From: Oceanobacter sp.
GTDB lineage: Bacteria; Pseudomonadota; Gammaproteobacteria; Pseudomonadales; Oceanobacteraceae
Assembly (NCBI GenBank): GCA_002733645.1
Contig: NVWL01000019.1
Location: 1 to 64,000, forward strand
Direction of reading: 5' to 3'
DNA length: 64,000 nucleotides
Shown piece by piece: positions 55,559 to 64,000 of this stretch. Numbering within the stretch: the first letter of the stretch is position 1; each line of letters opens with the position of its first letter. A program made the position numbers and the translations under genes. The notes below the pieces were generated by a model, which saw only the letters and a list, made by a program, of their open reading frames with translations, made no database searches and was not told the DNA's origin.

Positions 55559-55846
55559 CAGATAGCTCAGCTACTGATAAAAATAATAAAAGCAGAGCAT
55601 CTAGCAAGATGGCACAACAATAAAAATAACAAGTGCCTGCAAGACCTAAATAATAAAAATAAGAAAGAAAAGAGCCGATAAAAATAATAACAATGGCTCA
55701 GTAAGACAAGTGTTTTGAATGCGCAGTAGCGCCGATAACAATAATAAAACGAGGCAGCGGATTGCCCATTCAAAACACCTGTCCCAACAGCACTATGTGT
55801 TGAGGATGACTAGGCCGCACTGAGATAATCAGCTGCGGCTTTTTTA
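55559..55846 (+). ncRNA. CrcZ/CrcY-type sRNA, copy 3
   Basis: About 288 nt with five CA motifs. Loops: GCTC..GCT/AGC..GAGC (55565/55591), GGCAC/GTGCC (55611/55633), GAGCC/GGCTC (55672/55695), and a perfect 12-base-pair stem GTGTTTTGAATG/CATTCAAAACAC (55710-55721 / 55767-55778) around GATAACAATAATAAAA. One motif (about 55648-55670) appears unpaired. The large 3' stem is related to that in copy 1, where GGTTTCGAATG faces ATTCAAAACC. Same inferred role as the other copies. It is the copy nearest pcnB, which is the usual crcZ position. Confidence 0.86.
55812..55846 (+). terminator. Terminator of sRNA copy 3
   Basis: AGGCCGCA (55812-55819) pairs with TGCGGCTT (55834-55841) across a 14-base loop, followed by T. 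The 3' arm is the same as in copies 1 and 2, but the loop is larger. Confidence 0.85.
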
Positions 55847-56063
55847 TTCCCTGTTCTCTCCCCTTCTCTTTGATTCTACGGCTCTCTCTACAGCCCTCTA
55901 TCGCCCTATCCTTTACCACCTAACCTTTATCTGTAGTACTGTAACCGGTAAACTCGCTGGCAAGGGCATTTCTGAATAACGTAGTGATCACTCACATGCA
56001 GTGTCACTCAGTATCCATAAGTGTCCTTGCTAAATACATTCACACCAGAGACGCCAATCAACA

Positions 56064-57416
56064 GTGACACTGATTAATCGAGTCAAACGGCTCTTCAGCG
56101 CTAAAGACAACGCTGACGATATCCGACTGCAAATCATCCCACGCGACGGGCATAACATTTCCCGCAATAACATCAGCGAACCTGCCCTGAAGGTTCTCTA
56201 TCGTTTACGCAAAGCGGGCTATGGCGGTTACTTAGTGGGGGGCGGTGTCCGCGACAACCTATTAGGTTTGGCGCCTAAAGATTTTGATGTCTCGACGGAC
56301 GCAACGCCCGAGCAGGTAAATGCTCTGTTTCGTAACTCGCGTTTAATCGGCCGTCGCTTCAAATTAGTTCATGTCGTCTTTGGCCGCGAAGTGATTGAAG
56401 TAGCGACTTTCCGTGCGCCACCTTCAGACGAACACTCTGATAAGGTCTCTTCGCAAGGCGAGCAAGGTATGATTCTGCGTGACAACGTCTATGGCACCAA
56501 AGACGAAGATGCCATGCGTCGTGATTTCACCATCAATGCCTTGTACTACAACATTGATGACTTCAGTGTGCATTCTTATGCCGGTGGCTGGGATGACATG
56601 GAAGCGAAGCGCATCCGGTTAATTGGTGATCCTGAAACACGCTACCGTGAAGATCCCGTTCGCATGCTGCGCGCCATTCGTTTTGCCGCCAAACTTGGCT
56701 TTACCATTGAGCCAGCGACGGCTGATCCAATCAAAGAGATGGCACCACTGCTGCAACAGATTCCACCTGCGCGCTTGTTTGAAGAAGCGCTCAAGTTGAT
56801 TTTGGCGGGCAATGCATTAGAAACATTGCGTTTACTGCGCGAATATCGCCTGTTTGAGCCTTTATTCCCGGCCACTGAACAATGCATGAAGCAAGACGAT
56901 TTTGCCGTGAGTTTGATTGAAAACACCATGGCCAATACAGACGCACGTATTCAAGCCGGTAAATCCGTCACGCCGTATTTTTTCTTAGCGTCATTGCTGT
57001 GGCCGCAGCTTTTACGTGTGCAAAAAGAAATGGAAGAACAAGGCATGGCACCGCATCCCGCCATGCAAAAAGCCGCCGACCGCGTTCTTGGCCAGCAAGT
57101 GAAAGCCACAGCCATACCAAAACGTTTTTCGATTCCTATGCGTGAAATTTGGGAAATGCAGCTGCGCTTACCGAAAACACGTAGCCGTAGAGTTGCCGAA
57201 TTAACTCAGCACCCTCGCTTCCGTGCTGCGTATGACTTTTTGCTACTGCGTGATCAGTCAGGAGAAGAAGGCCTGACCGAACTTTGTGATTTTTGGACAA
57301 AACTGCAGGAGGAGTATCCCCCTGCCCCGCGTCCACCACGCAATGAATTCAAAAACAATGACGGCGATAAATCAGATGGGGCTCGCCGTCGCCGCCCGCG
57401 TCGTCGTCGCAGTTAG
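56064..57416 (+). CDS. pcnB: Poly(A) polymerase I
   Basis: 450 residues starting at GTG. The nucleotidyltransferase core has GGGVRDNLLGLAPKDFDVST (metal-binding DxD region), the signature LIGRRFKLVHVVFGREVIEV, and RRDFTINALYYN. The RNA-binding neck follows, and the C-terminus is a strongly basic RRRRPRRRRS. It adds poly(A) tails to RNA and so speeds decay, including of sRNAs. The RRDFTIN motif and length favour PcnB over a CCA-adding enzyme. Confidence 0.95.
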   Translation: MTLINRVKRLFSAKDNADDIRLQIIPRDGHNISRNNISEPALKVLYRLRKAGYGGYLVGGGVRDNLLGLAPKDFDVSTDATPEQVNALFRNSRLIGRRFKLVHVVFGREVIEVATFRAPPSDEHSDKVSSQGEQGMILRDNVYGTKDEDAMRRDFTINALYYNIDDFSVHSYAGGWDDMEAKRIRLIGDPETRYREDPVRMLRAIRFAAKLGFTIEPATADPIKEMAPLLQQIPPARLFEEALKLILAGNALETLRLLREYRLFEPLFPATEQCMKQDDFAVSLIENTMANTDARIQAGKSVTPYFFLASLLWPQLLRVQKEMEEQGMAPHPAMQKAADRVLGQQVKATAIPKRFSIPMREIWEMQLRLPKTRSRRVAELTQHPRFRAAYDFLLLRDQSGEEGLTELCDFWTKLQEEYPPAPRPPRNEFKNNDGDKSDGARRRRPRRRRS

Positions 57417-57422
57417 TTCTCA

Positions 57423-57917
57423 ATGACGACGGCATACATAGGGCTTGGGGCCAATATTGATGGCCCCAGCGAGCAAATTGAGAGTGCGATCAAAGCGCTT
57501 AATGCGCTTGAATCGACATCAGTCACTCAGTGGTCCTGCCTATACCAAAGCAAACCTCTTGGCCCTGATGACCAGCCTGATTACACCAATGCTGTGGCGA
57601 CCATCGAGACTCAATTATCGCCCTTGGCTTTGTTAGATGCCCTGCAAAATATTGAGCAAGAGCAAGGTCGCGTCAAGCACCGCCATTGGGGCGAACGCTG
57701 CATTGATCTCGATATATTACTATTCGGAGCAGAAACACTGCGTTCCGAACGGTTAAATATTCCTCACCATGAAATGAAAAACCGCAGCTTTGTTATCGAG
57801 CCGCTGCTAGAGATAGCGCCGGATCTGGTACTGCCCGATGGTACCAATCTGTCGGAGGTGACCCCAACGTTTGGGGGAAATCTCACCCGCCAGCAACGTC
57901 CCGTTATTGACTTATAA
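57423..57917 (+). CDS. folK: 6-hydroxymethyl-7,8-dihydropterin pyrophosphokinase
   Basis: 164 residues. AYIGLGANIDGPSEQIESAI opens the fold. The FolK signature is HRHWGERCIDLDILLFG, with the two catalytic Asp. It transfers pyrophosphate from ATP in folate synthesis. It begins six bases after pcnB, the usual gammaproteobacterial pair. Confidence 0.95.
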   Translation: MTTAYIGLGANIDGPSEQIESAIKALNALESTSVTQWSCLYQSKPLGPDDQPDYTNAVATIETQLSPLALLDALQNIEQEQGRVKHRHWGERCIDLDILLFGAETLRSERLNIPHHEMKNRSFVIEPLLEIAPDLVLPDGTNLSEVTPTFGGNLTRQQRPVIDL

Positions 57918-58007
57918 GCCACAATCCGCAACATACGCGCACTATAAGCACCTTACGCATTACCCAGTTCCCGCCAATATAGCCGGGAGTGTTTTCGGAG
58001 AGAGAGA

Positions 58008-58817
58008 ATGAACCCGATCAGTATCCGCACACTGCAATCCCTAAAAGATAAGCAGCAACGATTTTCTGTACTGACCGCTTACGACGCAACGTTCGCGCAA
58101 TTGGCCGCCGATGCGGGCATCGAGACCTTATTGGTGGGAGATTCGCTCGGTATGGTACTGCAAGGTCGTGACTCGACCCTGCCTGTGACTCTGGAAGACA
58201 TGGTGTATCACACCGCGGCGGTGGCTCGCGGTAATGCCAAAGCGAAGCGCCCGGCACTGATCATGACCGACCTGCCATTTATGACTTATGGTGATATTGA
58301 GACAGGTATCACCAGCGCCCGTGCTGTTATGCAAGCGGGGGCTCATATGGTGAAGGTCGAAGGTGACGACTGGCTCGTTCCCTTAGTCGAAAACCTCTCA
58401 CGCCAAGGCGTCCCTGTATGTGCGCATTTAGGCTTAACACCACAATCGGTGAATAAATTTGGCGGTTATCGCGTCCAAGGCCGCGATGACGACAAAGCCG
58501 ATGCTATGGTGAATCACGCTAAAGCCTTAGTCGATGCAGGTGCCGATATGATCCTTCTTGAGTGTGTGCCTAGCCCTCTAGCAAAACGTATCACCGACGC
58601 CGTATCAGTACCGGTGATTGGCATAGGTGCTGGCTCAGATACCGACGCACAAGTACTCGTCTGCTATGACATGCTTGGCCTAAACACCGGCCATACGCCT
58701 AAATTTGTAAAAAATTACATGACCGATGGCCGCACCGTTCCAGACGCGCTAAAAGCCTACGGTGATGAAGTTCGCTCAGGGGCGTTTCCCGCTGCTGAAC
58801 ACGGGTTTGATGCATGA
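58008..58817 (+). CDS. panB: 3-methyl-2-oxobutanoate hydroxymethyltransferase
   Basis: 269 residues, a TIM barrel using methylene-THF and Mg2+ to make ketopantoate. Landmarks are LTAYDATFAQLAADAG, LVGDSLGMVLQG, AHLGLTPQSVNKFGGYRVQG and VIGIGAGSDTDAQVLV. GGAGAGAGAG precedes the ATG. It overlaps panC by four bases, so panB and panC are coupled. Confidence 0.96.
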   Translation: MNPISIRTLQSLKDKQQRFSVLTAYDATFAQLAADAGIETLLVGDSLGMVLQGRDSTLPVTLEDMVYHTAAVARGNAKAKRPALIMTDLPFMTYGDIETGITSARAVMQAGAHMVKVEGDDWLVPLVENLSRQGVPVCAHLGLTPQSVNKFGGYRVQGRDDDKADAMVNHAKALVDAGADMILLECVPSPLAKRITDAVSVPVIGIGAGSDTDAQVLVCYDMLGLNTGHTPKFVKNYMTDGRTVPDALKAYGDEVRSGAFPAAEHGFDA

Positions 58818-59683
58818 TTACCATTCATACCATCAAAGAGTTACGTGAACACGTAAGTGACGCCCGTCAGGCTGGCAAAGTCATTGGCTTTGTTCCGACG
58901 ATGGGTAATTTACACGCGGGTCACATCAGCTTGGTCGAACGAGCAAAAAAAGAGTGTGACTTCATTGTCAGCAGTATCTTCGTCAACCCACTGCAGTTTA
59001 ACGACAAGAGTGATTTGCAACGTTACCCTAGAACCTTGCCTAATGATCAGGAACAACTAACAGCCGCTCACTGTGATCTGCTGTTTGCCCCAGACGTTGA
59101 TGAAATGTACCCGCATGACCAGGACGAACAATCCATTGTTCATGTGCCTGTGGTCTCTGCGGGTTTATGTGGTGGCAGCCGCCCCGGACATTTCGACGGT
59201 GTATCCACCGTGGTCACGAAATTGTTCAATCAGGTGTTACCCGACAACGCGTATTTTGGCGAAAAAGATTTTCAACAGGTCGCCGTGATTCGCAAGATGG
59301 TTAGCGACCTATGTATGCCAGTGAATGTCATCACCGTGCCAACCGCCCGTGCCGATGATGGCTTAGCGTTGAGTTCACGCAATGGCTACTTGTCCACGGA
59401 TGAAAGGGAGTTAGCAGTTGGGCTTTATAAGACGCTCAACGAGATTGCCGCTGAATTGCACCAAGGCTTAGCATTAGAGTCCGTCATTGAGGGCGCAATT
59501 CGTCGTCTGAATAGCCGAGGCTTCAAAACGGACTATATTGAAGTTCGTGACGCCAGTGACCTAAGTACAGTGACTTCAATATCAACAGGCACACAAGAGA
59601 TTGTCATTTTGGCCGCCGCCTTTTTAGGCAATGCACGCCTTATTGATAATATGGTCGTAACATTGAATCGTGGGATTGTTTAG
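58814..59683 (+). CDS. panC: Pantothenate synthetase
   Basis: 289 residues. Class I nucleotidyl-transferase fold with GFVPTMGNLHAGHISLV (HIGH-like) and SIFVNPLQFN, plus FGEKDFQQVAVIRKMV and LALSSRNGYLS (KMSKS-like). It condenses pantoate with beta-alanine using ATP. Beta-alanine comes from PanD, encoded just downstream. Confidence 0.96.
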   Translation: MITIHTIKELREHVSDARQAGKVIGFVPTMGNLHAGHISLVERAKKECDFIVSSIFVNPLQFNDKSDLQRYPRTLPNDQEQLTAAHCDLLFAPDVDEMYPHDQDEQSIVHVPVVSAGLCGGSRPGHFDGVSTVVTKLFNQVLPDNAYFGEKDFQQVAVIRKMVSDLCMPVNVITVPTARADDGLALSSRNGYLSTDERELAVGLYKTLNEIAAELHQGLALESVIEGAIRRLNSRGFKTDYIEVRDASDLSTVTSISTGTQEIVILAAAFLGNARLIDNMVVTLNRGIV

Positions 59684-59790
59684 GGCATACTTGCGCGCCT
59701 TGTGCCTAGCGGCCAAGATTTGAACAACTCAGGCGTCTGTGGATCAGGTCCCGGCCAGTATCATCTGAACAGAGAAAGAAAGGGTTTACC

Positions 59791-60171
59791 ATGCAAACCA
59801 TCATGCTGAAAGCCAAGCTGCATCAGGCACGTGTGACTCACTCTGTGCTGAACTATGAAGGCTCTTGCGCCATTGACGGCAAGCTACTGGATCTCGCGGG
59901 TATGCGTGAGTTTGAACAAATCCAGATTTATAACATTGATAACGGTCAACGTTTCACCACGTACATTATTCGTGGCGAAGACGATTCAGGCATCATCTCT
60001 GTTAACGGCGCCGCAGCACACCACGCTAGCGTGGGAGATCGCATTATTATTTGTGCTTATGCTAACTACGACGAGCAAGAGCTCGCGACGTTCAAACCTA
60101 AAATGGTTTACATGAACGAAGACAACACGGTCAGTCACACCAGCTTTGATATTCCTGTTCAAGTTGCCTAA
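59791..60171 (+). CDS. panD: Aspartate 1-decarboxylase
   Basis: 126 residues. The proenzyme self-cleaves at Gly-Ser in YEGSCAIDG (Ser25) to form the pyruvoyl cofactor, then makes beta-alanine. [15 protein letters not shown] and [19 protein letters not shown] are typical. A 107-base gap after panC suggests partial independence. A strong terminator follows. Confidence 0.96.
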   Translation: MQTIMLKAKLHQARVTHSVLNYEGSCAIDGKLLDLAGMREFEQIQIYNIDNGQRFTTYIIRGEDDSGIISVNGAAAHHASVGDRIIICAYANYDEQELATFKPKMVYMNEDNTVSHTSFDIPVQVA

Positions 60172-60212
60172 TTAAGGTAGCTGAGCACACGGATAACGAA
60201 CTAACTGACCAG

Positions 60213-60240
60213 AAAGGCCGCCCTAGAGGCGGCCTTTTTT
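60213..60240 (+). terminator. Terminator after panD
   Basis: AAAGGCCGCC (60213-60222), loop CTAGA, GGCGGCCTTT (60228-60237) and further T. Confidence 0.92.
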
Positions 60241-60307
60241 TGCCCCGCCGCCACCGAATCTCTATACTCAAGCCATGACGTTTCACAAGTTCCACTAAGG
60301 AAAATCA

Positions 60308-61966
60308 ATGGCCTACACCGGAAGTCTGACCCAATCAGATGCTTGGAAGGATCTCGCTGAACATCACGAGAAAATCCGTAACATCCACATGCGTGATTGG
60401 TTCGCGGAAGACCCTAACCGTTTTCACAACTTTCATCTCGAAGCCGCTGGCCTGAGTCTGGATTACTCAAAAAACCGCGTCACCAAAGACACAATGTCAA
60501 TGCTGCTACGCCTTGCTCAAGAGCAAGATCTATCCACAAAAATTCAGGCGATGTTCGATGGTGAAGCCATCAATCGCAGCGAAAACCGCCCGGCATTGCA
60601 CACCGCCCTCAGAAACTTCAGTGACCGTGACATCTTTGTCGATGGCGAAAACATCATGCCCGAAGTGCGTGAAACCGTGCATCGCATGGAAGAGTTCTGC
60701 TGGAAAATTCGCCGTAACCAATGGCGCGGCTACACCAATCGCCCGTTCACTGACGTCGTCTCTATTGGTATCGGTGGTTCTTTCCTCGGGCCTAAATTAG
60801 CCTCTAGTGCGCTCAAGCCATACTGGGATAGCCGTTTAAGCATTCACTATCTGGCCAACATTGATGGCTCGCACATTACTGAAATTCTCAAGCGTCTAGA
60901 TCCCGCGACCACCCTCTTCATTATTCAATCAAAGTCATTTGGCACTCAGGAAACCTTGAAGAATGCCAATGCCTGCCGACAATGGTTTTTAGACAACGGT
61001 GGCACTGAAGATGACCTAAGTAAGCACTTCACTGCCGTATCGTCGAACATCGAAAAAGCCACAGCCTTTGGTATCGACGAAGAAAACATCTTCCCTATGT
61101 GGGATTGGGTCGGCGGACGTTACTCGCTATGGTCGGCCATTGGCTTACCTTTAGCACTTGCGATTGGTATTGATAACTTCCGTGAGTTGCTTCGTGGGGC
61201 GCACGACATGGACGAACATTTCCGCACCGCGCCACTGGATCAAAACATGCCCGTCATCATGGCCTTGCTCGGCGCATGGTATGTGAACTTTTTCGGTGTG
61301 AACTCTCACGCCATTTTGCCTTACGACCACTATTTACGATCTCTGCCCGCTTACTTGCAGCAGCTTGATATGGAAAGTAACGGCAAGCGCGTCAGCATTG
61401 ATGGCAATGTGTTGGATTACGACACAGGCCCGATCATTTGGGGCGGCGTGGGCACCAACGGCCAACACGCCTTCCACCAGCTGCTGCACCAAGGCACACA
61501 CTTCTCGCCGTGTGATTTCATCATGCCGATGACCAGCCACAACCCGATTGATAACTTCCATGCCATGCTGGTATCGAATTGCCTATCGCAAAGCCAAGCT
61601 TTGCTTCAGGGTAAGAGCGAAGAACAAGCCATCAACGAAATTTTGGCGACTGGCAAAAGCAAAGCGGAAGCCATTGTATTGGCACCGCAGAAAATTATTC
61701 CGGGTAACCGTCCTTCCAATACCTTGTACTTCCAAAAATCCACACCTCGCTCGATTGGTGCCTTAATCGCACTGTATGAGCATAAGGTTGCCGCCCAAGG
61801 CATGATCTGGGGGGTTAACTCATTTGACCAGTGGGGTGTTGAGCTAGGCAAACAACTGGGTGATAAAGTGCTTGGAGCACTGGAGAGCACTGATAAAGGA
61901 AATGATTTCGACGGCTCAACCAATGGATTGATTCAGGCATTTCACCAAATGCAGGGCCTGCTGTAA
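60308..61966 (+). CDS. pgi: Glucose-6-phosphate isomerase
   Basis: 552 residues, the standard bacterial/eukaryotic long form. It interconverts glucose-6-P and fructose-6-P. The motifs are SIGIGGSFLGPKLASSALKP, FPMWDWVGGRYSLWSAIGLP and the C-terminal SFDQWGVELGKQLG containing the catalytic Lys region. AAGGAAAATCA precedes the ATG. In Pseudomonas pgi also follows the pan genes. Confidence 0.97.
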   Translation: MAYTGSLTQSDAWKDLAEHHEKIRNIHMRDWFAEDPNRFHNFHLEAAGLSLDYSKNRVTKDTMSMLLRLAQEQDLSTKIQAMFDGEAINRSENRPALHTALRNFSDRDIFVDGENIMPEVRETVHRMEEFCWKIRRNQWRGYTNRPFTDVVSIGIGGSFLGPKLASSALKPYWDSRLSIHYLANIDGSHITEILKRLDPATTLFIIQSKSFGTQETLKNANACRQWFLDNGGTEDDLSKHFTAVSSNIEKATAFGIDEENIFPMWDWVGGRYSLWSAIGLPLALAIGIDNFRELLRGAHDMDEHFRTAPLDQNMPVIMALLGAWYVNFFGVNSHAILPYDHYLRSLPAYLQQLDMESNGKRVSIDGNVLDYDTGPIIWGGVGTNGQHAFHQLLHQGTHFSPCDFIMPMTSHNPIDNFHAMLVSNCLSQSQALLQGKSEEQAINEILATGKSKAEAIVLAPQKIIPGNRPSNTLYFQKSTPRSIGALIALYEHKVAAQGMIWGVNSFDQWGVELGKQLGDKVLGALESTDKGNDFDGSTNGLIQAFHQMQGLL

Positions 61967-62023
61967 TTCGTCAAGCACGTGATCACACATTTCTTGATAA
62001 CACATTTCTTGATCACAAAGCTC

Positions 62024-62053
62024 AACGACCTACAAAGTTTGTAGGTCGTTTCC
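62024..62053 (+). terminator. Terminator after pgi
   Basis: AACGACCTAC (62024-62033), loop AAAGTTT, GTAGGTCGTT (62041-62050), then a short T-run (TTCC). Just upstream is a short direct repeat (CACATTTCTTGAT). Confidence 0.6.
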
Positions 62054-62166
62054 TGCTATATCATCTCCCAACCCCGGCTTGGATTCCCTTCTGCACTGAA
62101 TGCACTTCGGTGATAAAATACCGGCCTTTTAGAGTCTCCTAATAGCCTCGTGCCGGATTTACACTT

Positions 62167-63177
62167 ATGACAGCGCATTCTTCATCGTTTCACGCCATTG
62201 CTTGGCACGAACAATCTCTGCACCTGCTAGATCAGCGCGTGTTACCGCATACTCATCAGATTTTGAAATATCACACCGCCGCCGATGTCGCTGATGCCAT
62301 ACGCGATATGGTAGTACGAGGCGCACCGGCCATTGGTATTACCGCAGCGTATGCTTATGCCTTAGATGCCCTCGCCGGTCGAGATCTTGATCAGGCCTAC
62401 AAAGTGCTCGCTGAATCCCGTCCGACGGCGGTAAATTTGTTCTGGGCATTGGAACGCATGGCGTCATTAGGAACAGATGACCCACATGCATTGGTTGCCG
62501 AAGCCAAAAAAATTCACGACGAAGACATCACCGCTAATTTAGACATGGGGAAATTCGGCGCATCACTGCTAAACGATCAATGCCGTATATATACCCACTG
62601 CAACACCGGTGCGCTCGCCACCGGGGGCCACGGTACCGCATTGGGCATCATTCGTTCAGCCGTTACTCAAGGTAAGGTGTCGCAAGTATACGCCGGTGAA
62701 ACTCGCCCCTGGTTGCAAGGGGCACGCTTAACCGCATGGGAACTCATGCAAGACAATATCCCGGTGAAGCTCGTCTGTGACGGTGCGGCTGCGCAACTGT
62801 TTCGACAAGGTGCCGTAGATTGGGTGATTGTTGGTGCCGATCGCATTACCGCCAACGGCGACGTTGCCAATAAAATTGGTACCTACAGCTTGGCAGTACT
62901 AGCCAAGCACCACGGCATGAAAGTGATGGTTGCTGCACCTTCCACCACCTTCGACCTTACGCTAGATAACGGCACCGCCATTCCAATTGAACAGCGCCCC
63001 ATGTCTGAGGTCACATCACTCAACGGCCAGCCTATTGCTCCAGAAGGCTGTGAAGCGATTAATCCATCCTTCGATGTTACCCCTGCCGAACTTATTGACG
63101 CTATCGTCACCGAGAAAGGCTATGTACTCAATCCAACCGTGGCCAACATCAGCGCCATGATGGTTGGTAATGGTTAA
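62167..63177 (+). CDS. mtnA: S-methyl-5-thioribose-1-phosphate isomerase
   Basis: 336 residues. It converts methylthioribose-1-P to methylthioribulose-1-P in methionine salvage. [36 protein letters not shown] (catalytic Cys), [16 protein letters not shown] and [19 protein letters not shown] (catalytic Asp) distinguish it from eIF2B-like regulators. Its stop codon lies just before mtnB, giving a tight operon mtnA-mtnB-mtnD. Confidence 0.96.
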   Translation: MTAHSSSFHAIAWHEQSLHLLDQRVLPHTHQILKYHTAADVADAIRDMVVRGAPAIGITAAYAYALDALAGRDLDQAYKVLAESRPTAVNLFWALERMASLGTDDPHALVAEAKKIHDEDITANLDMGKFGASLLNDQCRIYTHCNTGALATGGHGTALGIIRSAVTQGKVSQVYAGETRPWLQGARLTAWELMQDNIPVKLVCDGAAAQLFRQGAVDWVIVGADRITANGDVANKIGTYSLAVLAKHHGMKVMVAAPSTTFDLTLDNGTAIPIEQRPMSEVTSLNGQPIAPEGCEAINPSFDVTPAELIDAIVTEKGYVLNPTVANISAMMVGNG

Positions 63178-63191
63178 TGCCGGAGGTTCAA

Positions 63192-63824
63192 ATGACCGCA
63201 CAGTTTGATCAACACGCCTTTGAGCAAGCCGCTGAAGAGCTGTGTCGTTATGGCCGCATTCTGTATGCTAATAACTGGTCACCGGCCACCAGCTCGAATT
63301 ACTCTGTGCGTCTCAGTGCTGACGCCTGCGCATTAACCAGTTCAGGCAAACACAAAGGCGAACTGACCCCAGCCGATATACTTGCTGTGAACATGCACGG
63401 TGAACCACTTACCCAAGGCAAGCCATCGGCGGAAACCTTACTGCATACCCAACTGTACCAGCGCGATGCCCAGATTGGCGCTGTACTGCATACGCATTCG
63501 CCAACGGTCGTTTTATTATCCCAAATATGGGCGCAAGATAGCTTAAGCATCACCGGCTGGGAGCTACAAAAAGCCTTCGCCGGAGAAACTACCCATGAAG
63601 GCACCGTCACCTTCCCTATTTTTGCCAACGACCAAGACATCGCCCGCTTAGCCAGCGAAGTAGAACAGAGCATGAAAAATAATGGGCAAGGTCACGCCTA
63701 TCTCATTAGAGGGCATGGCGTGTACACCTGGGGGAAAGACTTAGCGGAATGTTTCCGCCACTTGGAAGCCATAGAGCACCTGTTAGGCTACCAATTAGAA
63801 CTTTTAAAATTACGTCAATCGTAA
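63192..63824 (+). CDS. mtnB: Methylthioribulose-1-phosphate dehydratase
   Basis: 210 residues from the ATG at 63192, six bases after GGAGG. A start at 63177 overlapping mtnA is less likely. Class II aldolase/adducin fold with zinc ligands in HTHSPTVVLLS and the late RGHGVYTWG. TSSNYSVRLSADACALTSSG is the phosphate-binding region. Second enzyme of the salvage branch. Confidence 0.95.
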   Translation: MTAQFDQHAFEQAAEELCRYGRILYANNWSPATSSNYSVRLSADACALTSSGKHKGELTPADILAVNMHGEPLTQGKPSAETLLHTQLYQRDAQIGAVLHTHSPTVVLLSQIWAQDSLSITGWELQKAFAGETTHEGTVTFPIFANDQDIARLASEVEQSMKNNGQGHAYLIRGHGVYTWGKDLAECFRHLEAIEHLLGYQLELLKLRQS

Positions 63825-63843
63825 AACAACCGAGTTAATGGCC

Positions 63844-64000
63844 ATGAGCGTACTGCGCATCTATACCGACCACGACATCACTAACCTGCTATTTACCACA
63901 GACAGTGACGTTAAAATTGCTGCCAAATTGGCAGAAGCTGGCGTTCGCTTTGAGCAATGGAAAACCAATGCGGATATTGAACCGGGCGCGCCAGCAGAAG
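63844..64000 (+). CDS. mtnD: Acireductone dioxygenase, N-terminal part (cut by window end)
   Basis: The frame begins MSVLRIYTDHDITNLLFTTD and runs open to the window edge (about 52 residues). The EAGVRFEQWKTNADI segment is typical of bacterial MtnD. The metal-binding cupin motifs lie beyond the window. It is 19 bases after mtnB in the same direction, as expected for the salvage operon. Confidence 0.87.
   Translation, partial: MSVLRIYTDHDITNLLFTTDSDVKIAAKLAEAGVRFEQWKTNADIEPGAPAE

Overview
The window looks like chromosomal DNA of a marine, heterotrophic gammaproteobacterium of the Oceanospirillales/Pseudomonadales neighbourhood. The order dksA-gluQ-cbrX-cbrA-cbrB-(sRNA)-pcnB-folK-panB-panC-panD-pgi is the Pseudomonas arrangement. 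The secB/yibN//gpmI-envC-ctpA-yibQ block and a full MSHA pilus locus are also typical of free-living gammaproteobacteria. No phage, plasmid or CRISPR was seen. The taxonomic placement is inferred from synteny and protein character only.

Layout. 1-9100 is accessory-like: the 3' end of an IS3-type transposase, a membrane hydrolase-like protein, an orphan Pycsar-effector-type membrane protein, a frameshifted GMC (cholesterol-oxidase-like) lipoprotein, a lipoprotein alpha/beta hydrolase, HopJ, PqiA-like, parvulin, a chemoreceptor, and copy A of a palindromic dispersed repeat. 9100-13600 holds sirB2, dtd, a DUF4124 protein and glnL-glnG (ntrB-ntrC) preceded by NtrC-type sites. 13700-32400 (minus strand) is the MSHA type IV pilus locus: mshI-I2-J-K-L-M-N-E-G, then a terminator, then prepilins mshB/F-A-C-D-O-P, then two tandem large MshQ-like proteins. 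32500-43600 holds trmL, secB, a rhodanese, gpmI-envC-ctpA-yibQ, a scar made of two gene remnants (porin and MauG-type peroxidase), corA, polB and a pentapeptide protein. 43700-47200 holds a cyclic-nucleotide-binding protein, a well-delimited candidate sRNA with a Fur-box-like promoter, a Rieske protein, sfsA and an aminotransferase.

The most interesting part is 48991-55850, the CbrX/CbrA/CbrB two-component system followed by about 2 kb without protein genes. That stretch contains three consecutive units. Each unit has several TGTTACC/GTAACAC half-sites (CbrB-type), a canonical sigma-54 promoter (TGGCAC with exact GG-N10-GC spacing), a 195-290 nt transcript rich in A-rich AANAANAA ('CA') motifs, and a rho-independent terminator with an almost identical GCCGC/GCGGC stem. 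These are CrcZ/CrcY-type sRNAs, which titrate Hfq/Crc and relieve carbon catabolite repression. Three tandem copies, with nearly every CA motif displayed in the loop of its own hairpin, is an arrangement I do not know to have been described. Copy B of the dispersed repeat sits between cbrB and the first sRNA.

56064-64000 is housekeeping: pcnB, folK, pantothenate/beta-alanine synthesis (panBCD), pgi, and the start of a methionine-salvage operon (mtnA-mtnB-mtnD, the last cut by the window edge). Together the window links carbon control (CbrAB-sRNAs), nitrogen control (NtrBC), stringent response (DksA) and surface attachment (MSHA, with a c-di-GMP-type MshE).
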